A stretch of 48,413 nt of DNA from Pseudonocardiaceae bacterium (GTDB lineage Bacteria; Actinomycetota; Actinomycetes; Mycobacteriales; Pseudonocardiaceae): NCBI GenBank assembly GCA_009377865.1, contig WHTH01000028.1:1-48413 (forward strand), read 5' to 3'. The first letter of the stretch is position 1, and the number at the start of each line of letters is the position of its first letter. Under the pieces are notes generated by a model. It made no database searches and had not been told where the DNA came from. It worked only from the letters and a program-made list of their open reading frames with translations. Below, one piece after another: positions 1 through 8,978 of the stretch. The position numbers were made by a program, and so were the translations under genes.

Positions 1-300
1 CCGCGGGCAGAGCTGCTCGGCGGCGGTCACGCGCCGGCGGGCCTCGAACCGTTCCCAACCCAGCAGATCAGACAGCGTGGCCGCGGGCGTCTTGTAGCCG
101 CGCTCGGCGAACGCGCCGCGGCGCGACAGCTCGGCGATCGCACCGACAGCGAGGTGATCGATCTGCCGGGTGACCATCTCGCACAGGGAAAGCGTCAACA
201 GCAGCTCCTCATCGGCCGCCACCGGAGCCGCCGCCACCGACAGCGCCGCCATCGCCTCCTCGGCAAGGCGATGCGCCTCACGCAGCGGGCTCTCGGTCAC
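1..300 (-). CDS. DUF222 / 13E12-type HNH endonuclease, N-terminal part (runs off the window start)
   Basis: The first 100 codons are present and the rest lies outside the window. The translation begins VTESPLREAHRLAEEAMAAL and contains the DUF222 hallmark region YKTPAATLSDLLGWERFEAR at residues 69-88, followed by RRRVTAAEQL. Members of this family usually carry a C-terminal HNH nuclease domain, which cannot be seen here. The GTG at 298-300 is the only start after an in-frame TAG. It lies 6 nt after a TAGACT hexamer and next to a perfect LexA-type palindrome, so a leaderless SOS-induced transcript is inferred. Several 13E12-family genes of mycobacteria are known LexA targets. Family assignment is firm; nuclease activity is inferred. 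Confidence 0.8.
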   Translation of the reverse strand, partial: MTESPLREAHRLAEEAMAALSVAAAPVAADEELLLTLSLCEMVTRQIDHLAVGAIAELSRRGAFAERGYKTPAATLSDLLGWERFEARRRVTAAEQLCPR

Positions 301-313
301 GGCACTAGTCTAA

Positions 314-329
314 TCGAACATATGTTCGA
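314..329 (-). promoter_or_regulatory. LexA SOS box overlapping the HNH-gene promoter
   Basis: TCGAACATATGTTCGA is a perfect palindrome; symmetry extends to 22 bp (311-332). It matches the actinobacterial/mycobacterial LexA box TCGAAC-N4-GTTCGA exactly. On the minus strand the -10-like TAGACT (312 to 307) abuts it and the GTG start follows after 6 nt, so bound LexA would cover the promoter. Confidence 0.85.
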
Positions 330-476
330 TTACTATCACCTGGATGGGGCGACCTTCGCTTCACAGAGTCACGCTCCTGTGTGTGGCTAGCACGAGCCAA
401 CTCCGGCCGCTGCTACGAGGGTGCTGACCGACGGCGATGATCTCTCGCAGTTTCTCGCCGAGCGGACGCGACGAAG

Positions 477-1619
477 TCAGCAGGCGGCTTCGGGGGTCGT
501 GCCCTCGATCGGCGCCACCCCGTGCACGACCAGCACCGCGTTCGCCGCGACCGTCTCCCACTTCGCGTAGGCGTCCGGGAAGCCGGAGCGCTGCACCTGC
601 TGCGCCAGCTGCGTCACCGGCATCGACTGCCAGTCCGGGTAGCGGGCCACGATCTTCTCGTCGAACGACTCGTAGAACTTCGTCGCGGAGTACCGCGGGT
701 CCATGATCTGCGAGACGGTGCCCCACCCCTGGCTGGTCCGCTGCTGGAAGAGCCCGACGCTGTCGCGGTCGCCGTAGTCGAGGTTGTGGAGTGTCGATTC
801 CTGCATCGCGGTCGCGATCGCGATCACCCACGCCCGGGGCGGCATGCCCATGCCCTTGCCGACCCCGACGATGGTGGCGGCATTGCGCAGCTGCTCGTCG
901 TCGAGCGTCGTGTTGCGTTGCGAGCCCTGCGGGCCGCTGGGCATCAGCTGGGCGACGGTGGGGGCCGCGCCGCTCGAAACCAGCTCGACGGGAGCAGGAT
1001 CGGACGGTGGTGCGGACGGCTCGCCAGGTTCCGACAGCAGCGGCATCGGGTCAACCGCCCGGCCACCGGCGAGCCTGCCTCCCTCCCAGACCTCGAAGTG
1101 CAGGTGCGGCCCGGTGGACTGGCCGTTGCTGCCCACTCGGGCGATGTGCTGCCCGGCCCGGACTTGCTCGCCCTCGGACATGCCGACGTCGGCGGGCCAC
1201 ATGTGGCCGTAGACCGTGGACACCTGCTGCCCGTCGAGCTCGTGGTCGATCACGATCCACTGCCCGAAGCCGCTCGCCGGGCCCGCCTCGACCACGGTGC
1301 CTGCGGCCGCGGCGGTGATCGGGGTGCCTGCCGGGGCGCCGAAATCCTGCCCCCCGTGGTTCTCCGACGCGCCGCTGACGGGGTTCGTACGGCCGCCGAA
1401 CTCGGATGTCAGCTGGTAACTGCCGGGCGTCATCGGCGAGACGAGCGTGGAGCTGCCGGACGGCTGCAGCCCACAGCCGGGGCTGCCGGAATTGCCCATG
1501 CTGCCGGTGATGCCGACGAGCACCGTCAGAGCCGCGGCCGCCACCATGATCAGGGCGAACGGCACGACGAGGACCGCCCCGGCGGCGATGAGCGAGCCAC
1601 GGGGAGGCCGAGATTGCAT
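477..1619 (-). CDS. Membrane-anchored M23 peptidase with C-terminal lysozyme-like domain
   Basis: A 380-aa two-domain cell-wall hydrolase. Residues 11-38 form a hydrophobic N-terminal anchor or signal. The LytM/M23 domain spans about 66-195, with zinc ligands His88 and Asp92 (NHGGQDF) and His172/His174 (PHLHFE). After a Pro/Ser-rich linker (about 196-235), residues 240-370 resemble a lysozyme/transglycosylase-like region. It includes AMQESTLHNL with Glu274 as candidate catalytic acid, then SVGLFQQR. M23 peptidases cut peptide cross-links, and the second domain would cut or bind glycan. The ATG is preceded by AAGGGGAGG. Similar two-domain proteins occur in actinobacterial conjugative elements and in chromosomal cell-wall loci; context does not decide which. 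M23 is firm, the C-terminal activity is inferred. Confidence 0.85.
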   Translation of the reverse strand: MQSRPPRGSLIAAGAVLVVPFALIMVAAAALTVLVGITGSMGNSGSPGCGLQPSGSSTLVSPMTPGSYQLTSEFGGRTNPVSGASENHGGQDFGAPAGTPITAAAAGTVVEAGPASGFGQWIVIDHELDGQQVSTVYGHMWPADVGMSEGEQVRAGQHIARVGSNGQSTGPHLHFEVWEGGRLAGGRAVDPMPLLSEPGEPSAPPSDPAPVELVSSGAAPTVAQLMPSGPQGSQRNTTLDDEQLRNAATIVGVGKGMGMPPRAWVIAIATAMQESTLHNLDYGDRDSVGLFQQRTSQGWGTVSQIMDPRYSATKFYESFDEKIVARYPDWQSMPVTQLAQQVQRSGFPDAYAKWETVAANAVLVVHGVAPIEGTTPEAAC

Positions 1620-1719
1620 AGCCTCCCCTTACCTGCGGCAGCATGCCGCCAAGGAGCTAACCAAGCCGGGTGCTAGCGGCGCAAGAGCAACGGCACGACG
1701 AGTCCCCGGTCGCGCAGCG

Positions 1720-3138
1720 TTATGACCCGGATGGCGGGCGGGCCATCGCGAGCACATCCAGCGCGTCATCGAGCTGCTCGGCGGTCAGCCGGCCGGCCTC
1801 GACGTGCCCCCGCTCGAGCACCACCTCCCGGATCGTGCGTCGCTGCGCCAGTGCCTGCTCGGCGATCGCCGCCGCCTCCTCGTAGCCGAGGTAGCGGTTC
1901 AGCGGGGTGACGATCGACGGTGAGGACTCGGCGTAGCGCCGGCATTGCTCGACGTCGGGCTCGGCGCCGTCGACGACGCGATCGGCGAGCAGCCGGGCGG
2001 CCGAGGTGAGCAGCCGCGCCGACTCCTGCACATTGCGGGCCATCACGGGCATCATCACGTTGAGCTCGAAATTGCCCTGGGTGCCGGAGAACGCCACCGT
2101 CGCGTCGTTGCCGAGCACCTGCGCGGCGACCATCATGGTCGCCTCGCAGATCACCGGGTTGACCTTGCCCGGCATGATCGACGATCCGGGCTGCAGGTCG
2201 GGCAGCCGCAGTTCCGCGAGCCCGGTGCGCGGCCCCGAACTCAGCCACCGCAGGTCGTTGGCGACCTTGAACAGCGAGACGGCGGCGGCGCGCAGCGCTC
2301 CCGACGCCTCCACGAGCCCGTCCCGGGAGCCCTGGGCCTCGATGTGGTCACGCGCCTCGCTGAGGTGCTCGATACCGGTCGCGCGCCGCAGCTCCTCGAC
2401 CACCGCGGCGCCGAAGCCGGCGGGTGCGTTGAGACCGGTGCCCACCGCGGTGCCGCCGATCGGCAGCTCGGCCAGCCGTGGCAGGCAGTCCTGCAGCCGA
2501 TCGGCGCCGTGGCGCAGCTGCGAGGCCCAGCCGCCGGCCTCTTGACCCAGCGTCACCGGCACGGCGTCCATCAGGTGGGTGCGACCGGCCTTGACGACGT
2601 CGCTCCAGTCCGCGGCGCGCCGGTCGAGCACCGAGGCCAGGTGCAGCAGGGCGGGCACGGTGTCGTGCGCCAGCGCCTCGGCCGCCGCGAGGTGGATGGT
2701 GGTGGGAAAGACGTCGTTGGACGATTGCGAGGCGTTGACGTGGTCGTTGGGGTGGACGTTCTGATCGGTGCCGCGCTGATCGAGCTGATGCTGCGCCAGC
2801 GTCGCGATCACCTCGTTCGCGTTCATGTTCGAGCTGGTCCCCGAGCCGGTCTGGAACACGTCGACCGGGAAGTGCGCGTCGTGCTCGCCGGCCGCGACCT
2901 CGTCGGCCGCGACGGCGATCACGTCGACGAGCGCGCCGTCGAGCACGCCGAGCCGGCCGTTGACCCGCGCGCAGGCGGCCTTGACCAGCCCCAGCGCGCG
3001 GATCTGGGAGCGCTCCAGGCCGCGGCCCGAGATCGGGAAGTTCTCCACCGCGCGTTGCGTCTGGGCGCGGTAGAGCGCCTCGGCGGGCACCTGCACCTCG
3101 CCCATCGTGTCGCGCTCGGTCCGGTACTGCTGTGTCAT
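1720..3138 (-). CDS. fumC: Fumarate hydratase class II
   Basis: A 472-aa iron-independent fumarase, interconverting fumarate and L-malate in the TCA cycle. The superfamily signature [11 protein letters not shown] is at residues 318-328; [12 protein letters not shown] (99-110), [14 protein letters not shown] (129-142) and the [17 protein letters not shown] stretch (184-200) are further substrate-site motifs. The length is normal for the class II family (about 460-475). The start [10 protein letters not shown] at 3138 was chosen over upstream in-frame codons because fumarases begin with an RxERDxMGEV motif. It lies 29 nt downstream of glpX on the same strand, so the two are probably cotranscribed. 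The same fum-glpX pairing is found in mycobacteria. Confidence 0.97.
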   Translation of the reverse strand: MTQQYRTERDTMGEVQVPAEALYRAQTQRAVENFPISGRGLERSQIRALGLVKAACARVNGRLGVLDGALVDVIAVAADEVAAGEHDAHFPVDVFQTGSGTSSNMNANEVIATLAQHQLDQRGTDQNVHPNDHVNASQSSNDVFPTTIHLAAAEALAHDTVPALLHLASVLDRRAADWSDVVKAGRTHLMDAVPVTLGQEAGGWASQLRHGADRLQDCLPRLAELPIGGTAVGTGLNAPAGFGAAVVEELRRATGIEHLSEARDHIEAQGSRDGLVEASGALRAAAVSLFKVANDLRWLSSGPRTGLAELRLPDLQPGSSIMPGKVNPVICEATMMVAAQVLGNDATVAFSGTQGNFELNVMMPVMARNVQESARLLTSAARLLADRVVDGAEPDVEQCRRYAESSPSIVTPLNRYLGYEEAAAIAEQALAQRRTIREVVLERGHVEAGRLTAEQLDDALDVLAMARPPSGS

Positions 3139-3167
3139 GAGCCCAGTCTGTACCGCACCGGTTGGTG

Positions 3168-4202
3168 TCAGCTCGCCGGTGGCCCGAGCGGGCCGAAATC
3201 GACCGAGGAGAACTGCCGCAACTTGGCCAGCCGGTGGTAGCCGTCGACCAGCCGCACGGTGCCCGACTTCGAGCGCATCACGATCGAGTAGGTGGTGGCA
3301 CCGCCGTCGCGGTAGCGCACCCCGCGCAGCAGATCGCCGTCGGTGATCCCGGTGGCGCAGAAGAAGACGTTCTCGCCCGCGACGAGATCGTCGGTGGTCA
3401 GTACCTGGTGCGGGTCGTATCCGCTGGCGACGGCCCGCTCGCGCTCGGCGTCGTCCTGCGGGCACAACCGGGCCTGGATCGCGCCCCCCATGCACTTCAG
3501 GGCGCACGCCGTGATGATCCCCTCCGGCGTGCCACCGATCCCCATCAGCATGTCCACACCGGAGTCGACCCGTGCCGCCGAGATCGCCCCGGCGACGTCC
3601 CCGTCGGTGATGAAGTGGATCCGGGCGCCTGCCTCCCGGACCTGGCGCACCAGGTCCTCGTGGCGTGGCCGGTCGAGGATGGTCACCGTCACCTCGTGCA
3701 CGTCACGGTTCTTGGCGCGGGCCACCTGCCGGATGTTCTCGCCCACCGGCGCGTCCAGGTCCACGACGTCGGCGGCTGCCGGGCCGACCGCCAGCTTGTC
3801 CATGTAGAAGACCGCCGACGGATCGAACATCGCGCCGCGCTCGGCCACCGCGAGGACAGCGATCGCGTTGGGCATGCCCTTGCTCATCAGCGTCGTCCCG
3901 TCGATCGGGTCGACCGCGACATCGCAGTCCGGCCCGTCGCCGTTGCCGATCTCCTCGCCGTTGAACAGCATCGGCGCCTCGTCCTTCTCGCCTTCTCCGA
4001 TCACGACGACGCCGCGCATCGACACGGACCCGACCAGCTTTCGCATCGCGTCGACCGCTGCCTGGTCGCCCCCGTTCTTGTCGCCTCGGCCGACCCAGCG
4101 ACCGGCGGCCATCGCAGCGGCCTCGGTCACCCTGACCAGTTCCATGGCCAGGTTGCGGTCGGGGGCTTCCTGCGCCCGATCTTGGTTCGAGGGGGTGCTC
4201 AT
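3168..4202 (-). CDS. glpX: Class II fructose-1,6-bisphosphatase
   Basis: A 344-aa enzyme hydrolysing fructose 1,6-bisphosphate to fructose 6-phosphate, the key gluconeogenic phosphatase of actinobacteria. Metal/phosphate-site motifs are visible: [11 protein letters not shown] (69-79) and DPIDGTT (98-104), followed by the [20 protein letters not shown] region. The ATG at 4202 follows a GGGAGG Shine-Dalgarno. An upstream in-frame extension exists but overlaps xseB and shows no family similarity. The gene lies 46 nt after xseB and 29 nt before fumC in one minus-strand series. Assignment is secure from motifs, length and the syntenic position next to fumC. Confidence 0.96.
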   Translation of the reverse strand: MSTPSNQDRAQEAPDRNLAMELVRVTEAAAMAAGRWVGRGDKNGGDQAAVDAMRKLVGSVSMRGVVVIGEGEKDEAPMLFNGEEIGNGDGPDCDVAVDPIDGTTLMSKGMPNAIAVLAVAERGAMFDPSAVFYMDKLAVGPAAADVVDLDAPVGENIRQVARAKNRDVHEVTVTILDRPRHEDLVRQVREAGARIHFITDGDVAGAISAARVDSGVDMLMGIGGTPEGIITACALKCMGGAIQARLCPQDDAERERAVASGYDPHQVLTTDDLVAGENVFFCATGITDGDLLRGVRYRDGGATTYSIVMRSKSGTVRLVDGYHRLAKLRQFSSVDFGPLGPPAS

Positions 4203-4248
4203 GATGCCTCCCGGGTCCGAACGTCCAGGGTGGGTATCCTCCCAGAAC

Positions 4249-4479
4249 TTACTCGGGGCTGCTGCCGGGATCGCGGGATGCGATCGCCGCTTCGATGCGT
4301 TCCCGGGCGCCGGCGAGGTGCTGCTCGCACACCGCGGCGAGTTGCTCACCGCGCTCCCACAGCGCCAGCGACTCCTCGAGCGGGAGCCCGCCGGCCTCGA
4401 GCCGCCTTACCACCTCCGCGAGTTCGTCGCGGGCCGCCTCGTAGCCGAGTGAGCCGGTGTCGGTCCCCTCTGTGCCCAC
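4249..4479 (-). CDS. xseB: Exodeoxyribonuclease VII small subunit
   Basis: A 76-aa small subunit of ExoVII, which with XseA degrades single-stranded DNA from either end in mismatch and damage repair. The protein is a typical short helical hairpin: [20 protein letters not shown] followed by [15 protein letters not shown]. It lies 21 nt downstream of xseA in the usual xseA-xseB order. Only the acidic C-terminal tail (DPGSSPE) is variable. Length and sequence fit the family fully. Confidence 0.95.
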   Translation of the reverse strand: MGTEGTDTGSLGYEAARDELAEVVRRLEAGGLPLEESLALWERGEQLAAVCEQHLAGARERIEAAIASRDPGSSPE

Positions 4480-4500
4480 TGCTGCACCTCCCGTTTCCCC

Positions 4501-5763
4501 TCACGGCGCCGGCTGCCGGCCGGTGACCCGGGCGAGCACGGCGCCGTCGGCCAGCCGGACCCGCAGCGTGGCGCCATCCGCCACGTCGGTGATCGAGCGC
4601 AGCACCGGGTTCTCGGTCGCCGGGTTCTCGGTCGCCGCAGCGTCGGCTTCGACGCGCTGCACCACCGCGTAACCGCGCGCCAGCGTGGCGGCTGGCCCGA
4701 GGGTCGTCAAGCGTGCTGCGGTGTGCTCGAGGCGCTCGCGCGCCGTGGCCAGGCCGCTGAGCACCGCGCGTTCCGAGCGCTCCCGCAGTCCCGTGACGTC
4801 GGCGGCCCGCTGCGACAGCGGTCCCAGCGGGTCGGCCAGCACCGGCCGGCTGCGCAGCGCGTCCAGCAGCCGCCGTTCGCGGTCCACCCAGCCGTGCAGC
4901 GCTCGGCGGGACCGCTGCCGCAGCTGGAGCAGCCGCGCCGACTCCTCGGCGACGTCGGGGACGACACACTTGCCCGCGTCGGTCGGGGACGAGCAGCGCC
5001 GGTCGGCGACGTGGTCGACCAGCGGCGTGTCCGGTTCGTGGCCGATGGCCGAGACGACGGGCGTGCGGCAGCTCGCCACGGCGCGGCAGAGCGTCTCGTC
5101 GGAGAACGGCAGCAGGTCCTCGACGCTGCCCCCGCCGCGCGCCAGCACGATCACCTCGACGTCGGGGTCGCGGTCCAGTAAGGACAGCGCTTCGACGAGC
5201 TGGGGGACGGCCAGCGAGCCCTGCACGGCCACGTGCTGCACCCGGAACGCCACTGCGGGCCAGCGGGCGGTCGCGTTGCTGAGCACATCACGCTCCGCGG
5301 CGCTGGCGCGACCGGTGACCAGTCCCACCCGTCCCGGCAGTAAGGGCAGCGGGCGCTTGCGGCGCAGGTCGAACAGCCCCTCGGCGGCGAGGCGGCGGCG
5401 CAGCCGCTCGATGCGAGCCAGCAGCTCGCCGATGCCGACCGTCCGGATGTCGTCGACCCGCAGGCTCAGCGTGCCGCGGCCGAGGAACAGTGCCGGCTTG
5501 CCGTGCACCACGACGCGGCTGCCGTCGACCAGCGGCGGCTCCCTGTCGCGCACCAGTGCGGTGGCGCAGGTCAGTGACAGCGAGACGTCGGCGGCGGGGT
5601 CGCGCAGCGTGAGGAAAGCGGTGCCAGTGCCAGACCGTGCGGTGACCTGAGTCAGCTGTCCCTCCACCCAGATCGCGCCGAGCCGGTCGATCCACGCCGC
5701 GATCTTGCGGGCTACGGTGCGCACCGGCCACGGCTGCTCCGGCGTGGTGGCCGGCGTGTTCAC
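4501..5763 (-). CDS. xseA: Exodeoxyribonuclease VII large subunit
   Basis: A 420-aa catalytic subunit of ExoVII. The N-terminal OB-fold (about 20-100, [20 protein letters not shown]) binds ssDNA. The nuclease domain carries [34 protein letters not shown] and [19 protein letters not shown], and the C-terminal half is coiled-coil. GTG at 5763 is the likely start: its GTGA overlaps the TGA of the preceding gene (5760-5762), a translational-coupling arrangement. An open frame continues far upstream but only antisense-like sequence is encoded there. Near the C-terminus a perfect 15-bp tandem duplication repeats the residues ATENP. Confidence 0.95.
   Translation of the reverse strand: MNTPATTPEQPWPVRTVARKIAAWIDRLGAIWVEGQLTQVTARSGTGTAFLTLRDPAADVSLSLTCATALVRDREPPLVDGSRVVVHGKPALFLGRGTLSLRVDDIRTVGIGELLARIERLRRRLAAEGLFDLRRKRPLPLLPGRVGLVTGRASAAERDVLSNATARWPAVAFRVQHVAVQGSLAVPQLVEALSLLDRDPDVEVIVLARGGGSVEDLLPFSDETLCRAVASCRTPVVSAIGHEPDTPLVDHVADRRCSSPTDAGKCVVPDVAEESARLLQLRQRSRRALHGWVDRERRLLDALRSRPVLADPLGPLSQRAADVTGLRERSERAVLSGLATARERLEHTAARLTTLGPAATLARGYAVVQRVEADAAATENPATENPVLRSITDVADGATLRVRLADGAVLARVTGRQPAP
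4606..4635 (-). repeat. 15-bp perfect tandem duplication inside xseA
   Basis: CGGGTTCTCGGTCGC occurs twice head to tail (4606-4620 and 4621-4635). It adds five codons in frame, giving [10 protein letters not shown] in the variable C-terminal region of XseA. Confidence 0.9.
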
Positions 5764-6362
5764 CGGGAACGGACCGTATTGATCCGGTTGGAGAGCATCG
5801 TCACGAACGGCGGCCGGTCCTGGTAGGCGTGCTCGTGGGCGAGCAGGTCCTCGAGCTGCTGCAGCGACAGCGCGCGCAGCTTGCCCCGCAGCTGCGGCAA
5901 TGACATCTCGTCGTAGCCGGGCATCGGCTCCGGCATCCCGGGTCCGGGGCTGTCCGGAGACAGTGCGCGGGCCACGTCGGCCTCGTCGAGCTCGCCGGCA
6001 CTGTCCTGCTTCCCGGGTGTTGGCGTGGGGTCGTGTGTCGGCGTGGGGTCGGGCGTGAACCTCCCGGGCGTGACGGTGGTGGGGCGCCCGCCGGTGTCCC
6101 CGTTGCGCCCCGCATCCACTTCGTCCTCGTCGAAGTGCGCCCACGGGGCCGTGTCCTCGACCGGGCGCAACAGCGCGAACACCTCGTCGCCCCGGATGGC
6201 CAGTTCGGTGATCTGCTGCTGGACGCGCATCGACGCCTGCAGCGCGCGGCTGATCACGGTCACCGGTAGTCCGGTGAGCTGGGCCGGGAGCTTGGATGCC
6301 TGGTCCACGGCGGTGGCCGCCAGACCGGCGGCGATACGAACGGGCAGCGGAAGCGGGCTCAT
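5760..6362 (-). CDS. Lipid-droplet-associated-type protein (Rv1109c-like)
   Basis: A 200-aa protein with an amphipathic or hydrophobic N-terminal half ([19 protein letters not shown], then [20 protein letters not shown]) and a proline/acidic linker rich in TPTP repeats (about 95-125). The C-terminal region reads [20 protein letters not shown] and ends in NRINTVRSR. Actinobacterial homologues at this locus are often named lipid droplet-associated proteins; the M. tuberculosis counterpart by position is Rv1109c. It heads the minus-strand series with xseA (GTGA overlap) and is divergent from ispH. Its biochemical role is unknown to me; the name rests on recalled annotation and on conserved position. 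Confidence 0.75.
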   Translation of the reverse strand: MSPLPLPVRIAAGLAATAVDQASKLPAQLTGLPVTVISRALQASMRVQQQITELAIRGDEVFALLRPVEDTAPWAHFDEDEVDAGRNGDTGGRPTTVTPGRFTPDPTPTHDPTPTPGKQDSAGELDEADVARALSPDSPGPGMPEPMPGYDEMSLPQLRGKLRALSLQQLEDLLAHEHAYQDRPPFVTMLSNRINTVRSR

Positions 6363-6418
6363 GTGCTCCAGCTTGCCGCAGCGACCCCCATGATGCCCAG
6401 CCGCCCTGCAGCGGTCCG

Positions 6419-6424
6419 TAGGGT
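6419..6424 (+). promoter_or_regulatory. -10 hexamer TAGGGT for ispH (leaderless type)
   Basis: TAGGGT fits the actinobacterial TANNNT -10 consensus. Only 6 nt separate it from the ATG at 6431, placing the predicted transcription start at or next to the A of the start codon. Confidence 0.5.
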
Positions 6425-6430
6425 GGAGAT

Positions 6431-7390
6431 ATGACCAAGCGAGTGTTGCTGGCCAAACCCCGCGGCTACTGCGCCGGCGTCGACCGGGCGGTGATCACCG
6501 TCGAGAAGGCTCTGGAGACCCACGGCGCACCCGTGTACGTCCGCAAGGAGATCGTGCACAACCGCCACGTCGTCGAGACCCTCGAGGAGCGGGGTGCGAT
6601 CTTCGTCGAGGAGGCCGACGAGGTGCCCGAGGGCGCGCTCGTGGTCTTCTCCGCCCACGGGGTGTCCCCGACGGTGCACGACCAGGCGGCGGCGCGTGAG
6701 CTGCGCACGATCGACGCGACGTGCCCGCTGGTCACCAAGGTGCACCAGGAGGCCAAGCGGTTCGCCCGGGACGACCACGACATCCTGCTGATCGGTCACG
6801 ACGGCCACGAGGAGGTCGAGGGGACCGCCGGGGAGGCGCCCGAGCACGTTCAGCTCGTCGACGGCCCCGACGCGGTGGACTCGGTGACGGTGCGCGACCC
6901 GTCGAAGGTGGTGTGGCTGTCGCAGACCACGCTGTCGGTCGACGAGACGATGGAGACCGTGAACCGGCTCAAGGAGCGGTTCCCGCAGCTGGCCGACCCT
7001 CCCAGCGACGACATCTGCTACGCGACGCAGAACCGGCAGGTCGCGGTCAAGGCGATGGCCTCGCAGTGTGACCTCGTGCTCGTGGTCGGATCGGCGAACT
7101 CGTCGAACTCGGTCCGGCTCGTCGAGGTGGGGCTCAACGCCGGAGCGCAGCACGCGAAGCTGGTCGACTACGCCCGCGACATCGACGAGTCATGGCTCGA
7201 CGGGGTGAGCACGGTGGGGGTGACCAGCGGTGCCTCGGTGCCCGAGGTGCTCGTGCGCGGCGTGCTGGGCTGGCTGGCCGAGCGGGGCTTCGATGACGTC
7301 GAGGAGGTCGTCACGGCGGACGAGAACCTGGTGTTCTCGCTGCCCCGGGATCTCAAGCGCTCGATCGAGAACGCCGGCAAGCCGGCCTAG
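6431..7390 (+). CDS. ispH: 4-hydroxy-3-methylbut-2-enyl diphosphate reductase
   Basis: A 319-aa [4Fe-4S] enzyme for the last step of the MEP pathway, converting HMBPP to IPP and DMAPP. The three cluster cysteines are Cys14 (RGYCAGV), Cys98 (DATCPLV) and Cys196 ([11 protein letters not shown]). IVHNRHVVE (41-49) and FSAHGVSP (73-80) are substrate-site motifs, and the TxxN region SANSSNS is present. The ATG is 6 nt after TAGGGT, suggesting a leaderless transcript, although GGTGGAG could also act as a ribosome site. It is divergent from the xseA operon with a 68-nt intergenic region, as in mycobacteria (Rv1110, lytB2). Confidence 0.97.
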   Translation: MTKRVLLAKPRGYCAGVDRAVITVEKALETHGAPVYVRKEIVHNRHVVETLEERGAIFVEEADEVPEGALVVFSAHGVSPTVHDQAAARELRTIDATCPLVTKVHQEAKRFARDDHDILLIGHDGHEEVEGTAGEAPEHVQLVDGPDAVDSVTVRDPSKVVWLSQTTLSVDETMETVNRLKERFPQLADPPSDDICYATQNRQVAVKAMASQCDLVLVVGSANSSNSVRLVEVGLNAGAQHAKLVDYARDIDESWLDGVSTVGVTSGASVPEVLVRGVLGWLAERGFDDVEEVVTADENLVFSLPRDLKRSIENAGKPA

Positions 7391-7401
7391 GCCGACCCTG
7401 G

Positions 7402-7815
7402 TTAGGCGAGTGATTTGATCATCGCGTCGTAGGGGGAAGGGTTGGATCCGGCCGACCTGCTGGTAGCCCCACGACGAGTACGCATGCTGTGGTGCCGGCG
7501 CATCGGGGCGGACGAGTAGCGTGATCCGTTGCTCGCGCAGTCCGGCGGTCACGTGGGCATGGAGCTGCCGTGCAAGACCCTGTCGGCGGTACGGGTGCCT
7601 CACCGCCAGTTCGATGATCGCGAAGGTACGACCAGGCCACTCCGTGGTGATGCTGTCGGGTAGGGGCGTGACGGCGCCGCGCCACCAGCCTGTCTGTGCT
7701 CGAAGCTGGTGACCGAAACCGAACCCGACCGGTTCGCCTTTCCGGTGTGCGATGACGAGCCGGAAGCCGTGTACCAGTCGCTGATCATGAACCCGGGCGA
7801 CGACCGTGCCGCCGC
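7402..7815 (-). pseudogene. GNAT-family acetyltransferase remnant with a frameshift
   Basis: The minus strand reads HGFRLVIAHRKGEPVGFGFG, then EWPGRTFAIIELAVRHPYRR and QGLARQLHAHVTAGL. This is a clear GNAT motif A (V-x-P-x-x-RxxGxA type), continuing to AYSSWGYQQVGRIQPFP. There the frame is lost at a run of five C (7432-7436 on the + strand as GGGGG). Removing one base restores the typical ending YDAMIKSLA and a TAA at 7402-7404. The N-terminus (about 50-60 residues for the family) is not recognisable above about 7815, where + strand coding potential takes over. It is therefore both 5'-truncated and frameshifted, unless the run of G is a sequencing error. Confidence 0.65.
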
Positions 7816-8075
7816 GGTGCTCGCCGGGCAGATCCTCGATACCACGGCCCGCTGGCGGCCACTGCCGGACTTGACCATCGTCATCACAGATGACGTCGAG
7901 GCTGCCGTCCGCCGAGCCGAAGCTCGTGACTGCGCCGCCTACACCGCCGCACATGCGCGTACTCGATCGCCGCCTGCACGACGTCGGTGCCCTCGTGGCC
8001 ACCCTGAGCGAGTGGATCACCACCGCGCCCGCGCGCCCCCTCGACGTCCTCGTCCCCGCCGTGGTTCGGCGATGA
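7787..8075 (+). pseudogene. Hypothetical protein, apparently frameshifted
   Basis: From ATG 7787 the frame reads MNPGDDRAAAVLAGQILDTT, then RWRPLPDLTIVITDDVEAAV with strong GC3 bias, up to CAAYTAAH near 7950. A change of frame then gives RVLDRRLHDVGALVATLSEW, ITTAPARPLDVLVPAVVRR and a stop at 8075. The two halves join without loss if the frame shifts within GCACATGCGCG (7949-7959). The second half could instead be a 40-aa ORF from ATG 7953. I do not recognise the family. The gene overlaps the 5' end of the GNAT remnant on the other strand, so its true N-terminus is uncertain. Confidence 0.4.
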
Positions 8076-8134
8076 TCGGATCAGCTCAGCCCGGCCGCCG
8101 TCATCCGGACCGCTCAGTGCGCAGACCCGCTGAC

Positions 8135-8691
8135 GTGACCGGCTCAGCTCACATACCAGCCACGGGGCTCGACGGGTACCTGCACCGAACCCTGCCTCCG
8201 ACCGACCACCGGCAGATCCACGCACACCTCGACGGCTGCGAGCCCTGCTGGCAAGCCTGGAACCGGTACCGCTGGGACGCCGCCCGATCCAGCCCCCCTC
8301 GACACGCAACTCGCCGAATTCCTCGGCGCGGCATTTCACCCCTACTTCGACTCCTCACGCGCCGTCCACGGCATTCCTGCACTGGCGCAGTGGCGGCACC
8401 ATCCCGGTGATCGAGCCCGGTGAACTCGGCTCGATCCCCGAACCGGACACGCTGTGGGTCATCGACACCCTCGACCACCTCACCGACATCGAGTCATCCC
8501 TCGGATCGGTGCTGTCGGTGGTCGACCTCATAGTTACCGAGAACCTCACTGTCAACCGGGGCCACGGCCGTCAGCGATTCCACTCCCGCCGACCATTCCC
8601 TGCGATCGCCACGTTGTTCGCCCGCCACGGGCTGATCCCCAGCAGCACCAAGGCAGGCGCACCGATCATGTTCTGGACGCGCTACTGCTGA
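8135..8691 (+). pseudogene. Degraded gene: zinc-finger-like N-terminus plus methyltransferase-like C-terminus
   Basis: The first segment (from GTG 8135) reads LDGYLHRTLPPTDHRQIHAH, then LDGCEPCWQAWNRYRWDAA, an HxxxC-x2-C zf-HC2-like motif. At a C6 run (8293-8298) the frame shifts; with one C fewer it continues DTQLAEFLGAAFHPYFDSSR. A second shift near 8380-8405 leads to IPVIEPGELGSIPEPDTLWV, IDTLDHLTDIESSLGSVLSV and a tail GRQRFHSRRPFPAIATLFAR. DTLWVIDTLDHL followed by an LIVTEN strand resembles the second half of class I SAM methyltransferases, but no SAM-binding GxGxG motif is left, so the middle is probably deleted. Reading these as one gene is my inference; the last part alone could be a 94-aa ORF from GTG 8407. 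Confidence 0.45.
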
Positions 8692-8757
8692 CGTTGCATC
8701 GGCAGCACTGGATCGTGCCGGTGCACGGCCTGACCCCCGCTGACCCTGAACGGCATT

Positions 8758-8892
8758 GTGCAAGCGATCGCCCGCCACGACGGCACCGTGAGCTTGCAGC
8801 TGACCTGCGGAGACTCCCGGACCGCCGTACGGCTCGACGTCTGCCGGGCAGCCCAGCTCTCCACCGGGATCTGGGAAGCTCGTGCACTGTAG
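8758..8892 (+). pseudogene. Short hypothetical remnant
   Basis: A 44-codon open frame from GTG 8758 reads VQAIARHDGTVSLQLTCGDS, then RTAVRLDVCRAAQLSTGIWE and ARAL, with normal high GC3. An in-frame TGA lies a few codons upstream and no ribosome site is visible. It is probably the tail of a larger lost gene. Family not recognised. Confidence 0.35.
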
Positions 8893-8978
8893 CGAACCGT
8901 GCAGTCACCCTCCGCACACCAAATGCATGCTTGCATCGATTTCGGCGCCGGTATCGGTGAACCGGCCACACTCGCCCC

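Noticed and set aside
522-1676. Long + strand open frame (384 codons) over the M23 gene
   Set aside because: The opposite strand carries complete M23 motifs; the + strand translation is low-complexity.
3162-4526. Long + strand open frame (454 codons) across glpX and xseB
   Set aside because: It is antisense to two clearly recognised genes. The translation is Arg/Pro/His-rich with no domain; such frames are expected in GC-rich DNA.
5764-6456. N-terminal extension of the xseA frame
   Set aside because: This part is out of frame with the conserved upstream gene and has no ExoVII similarity; GTG 5763 with a GTGA overlap is the natural start.
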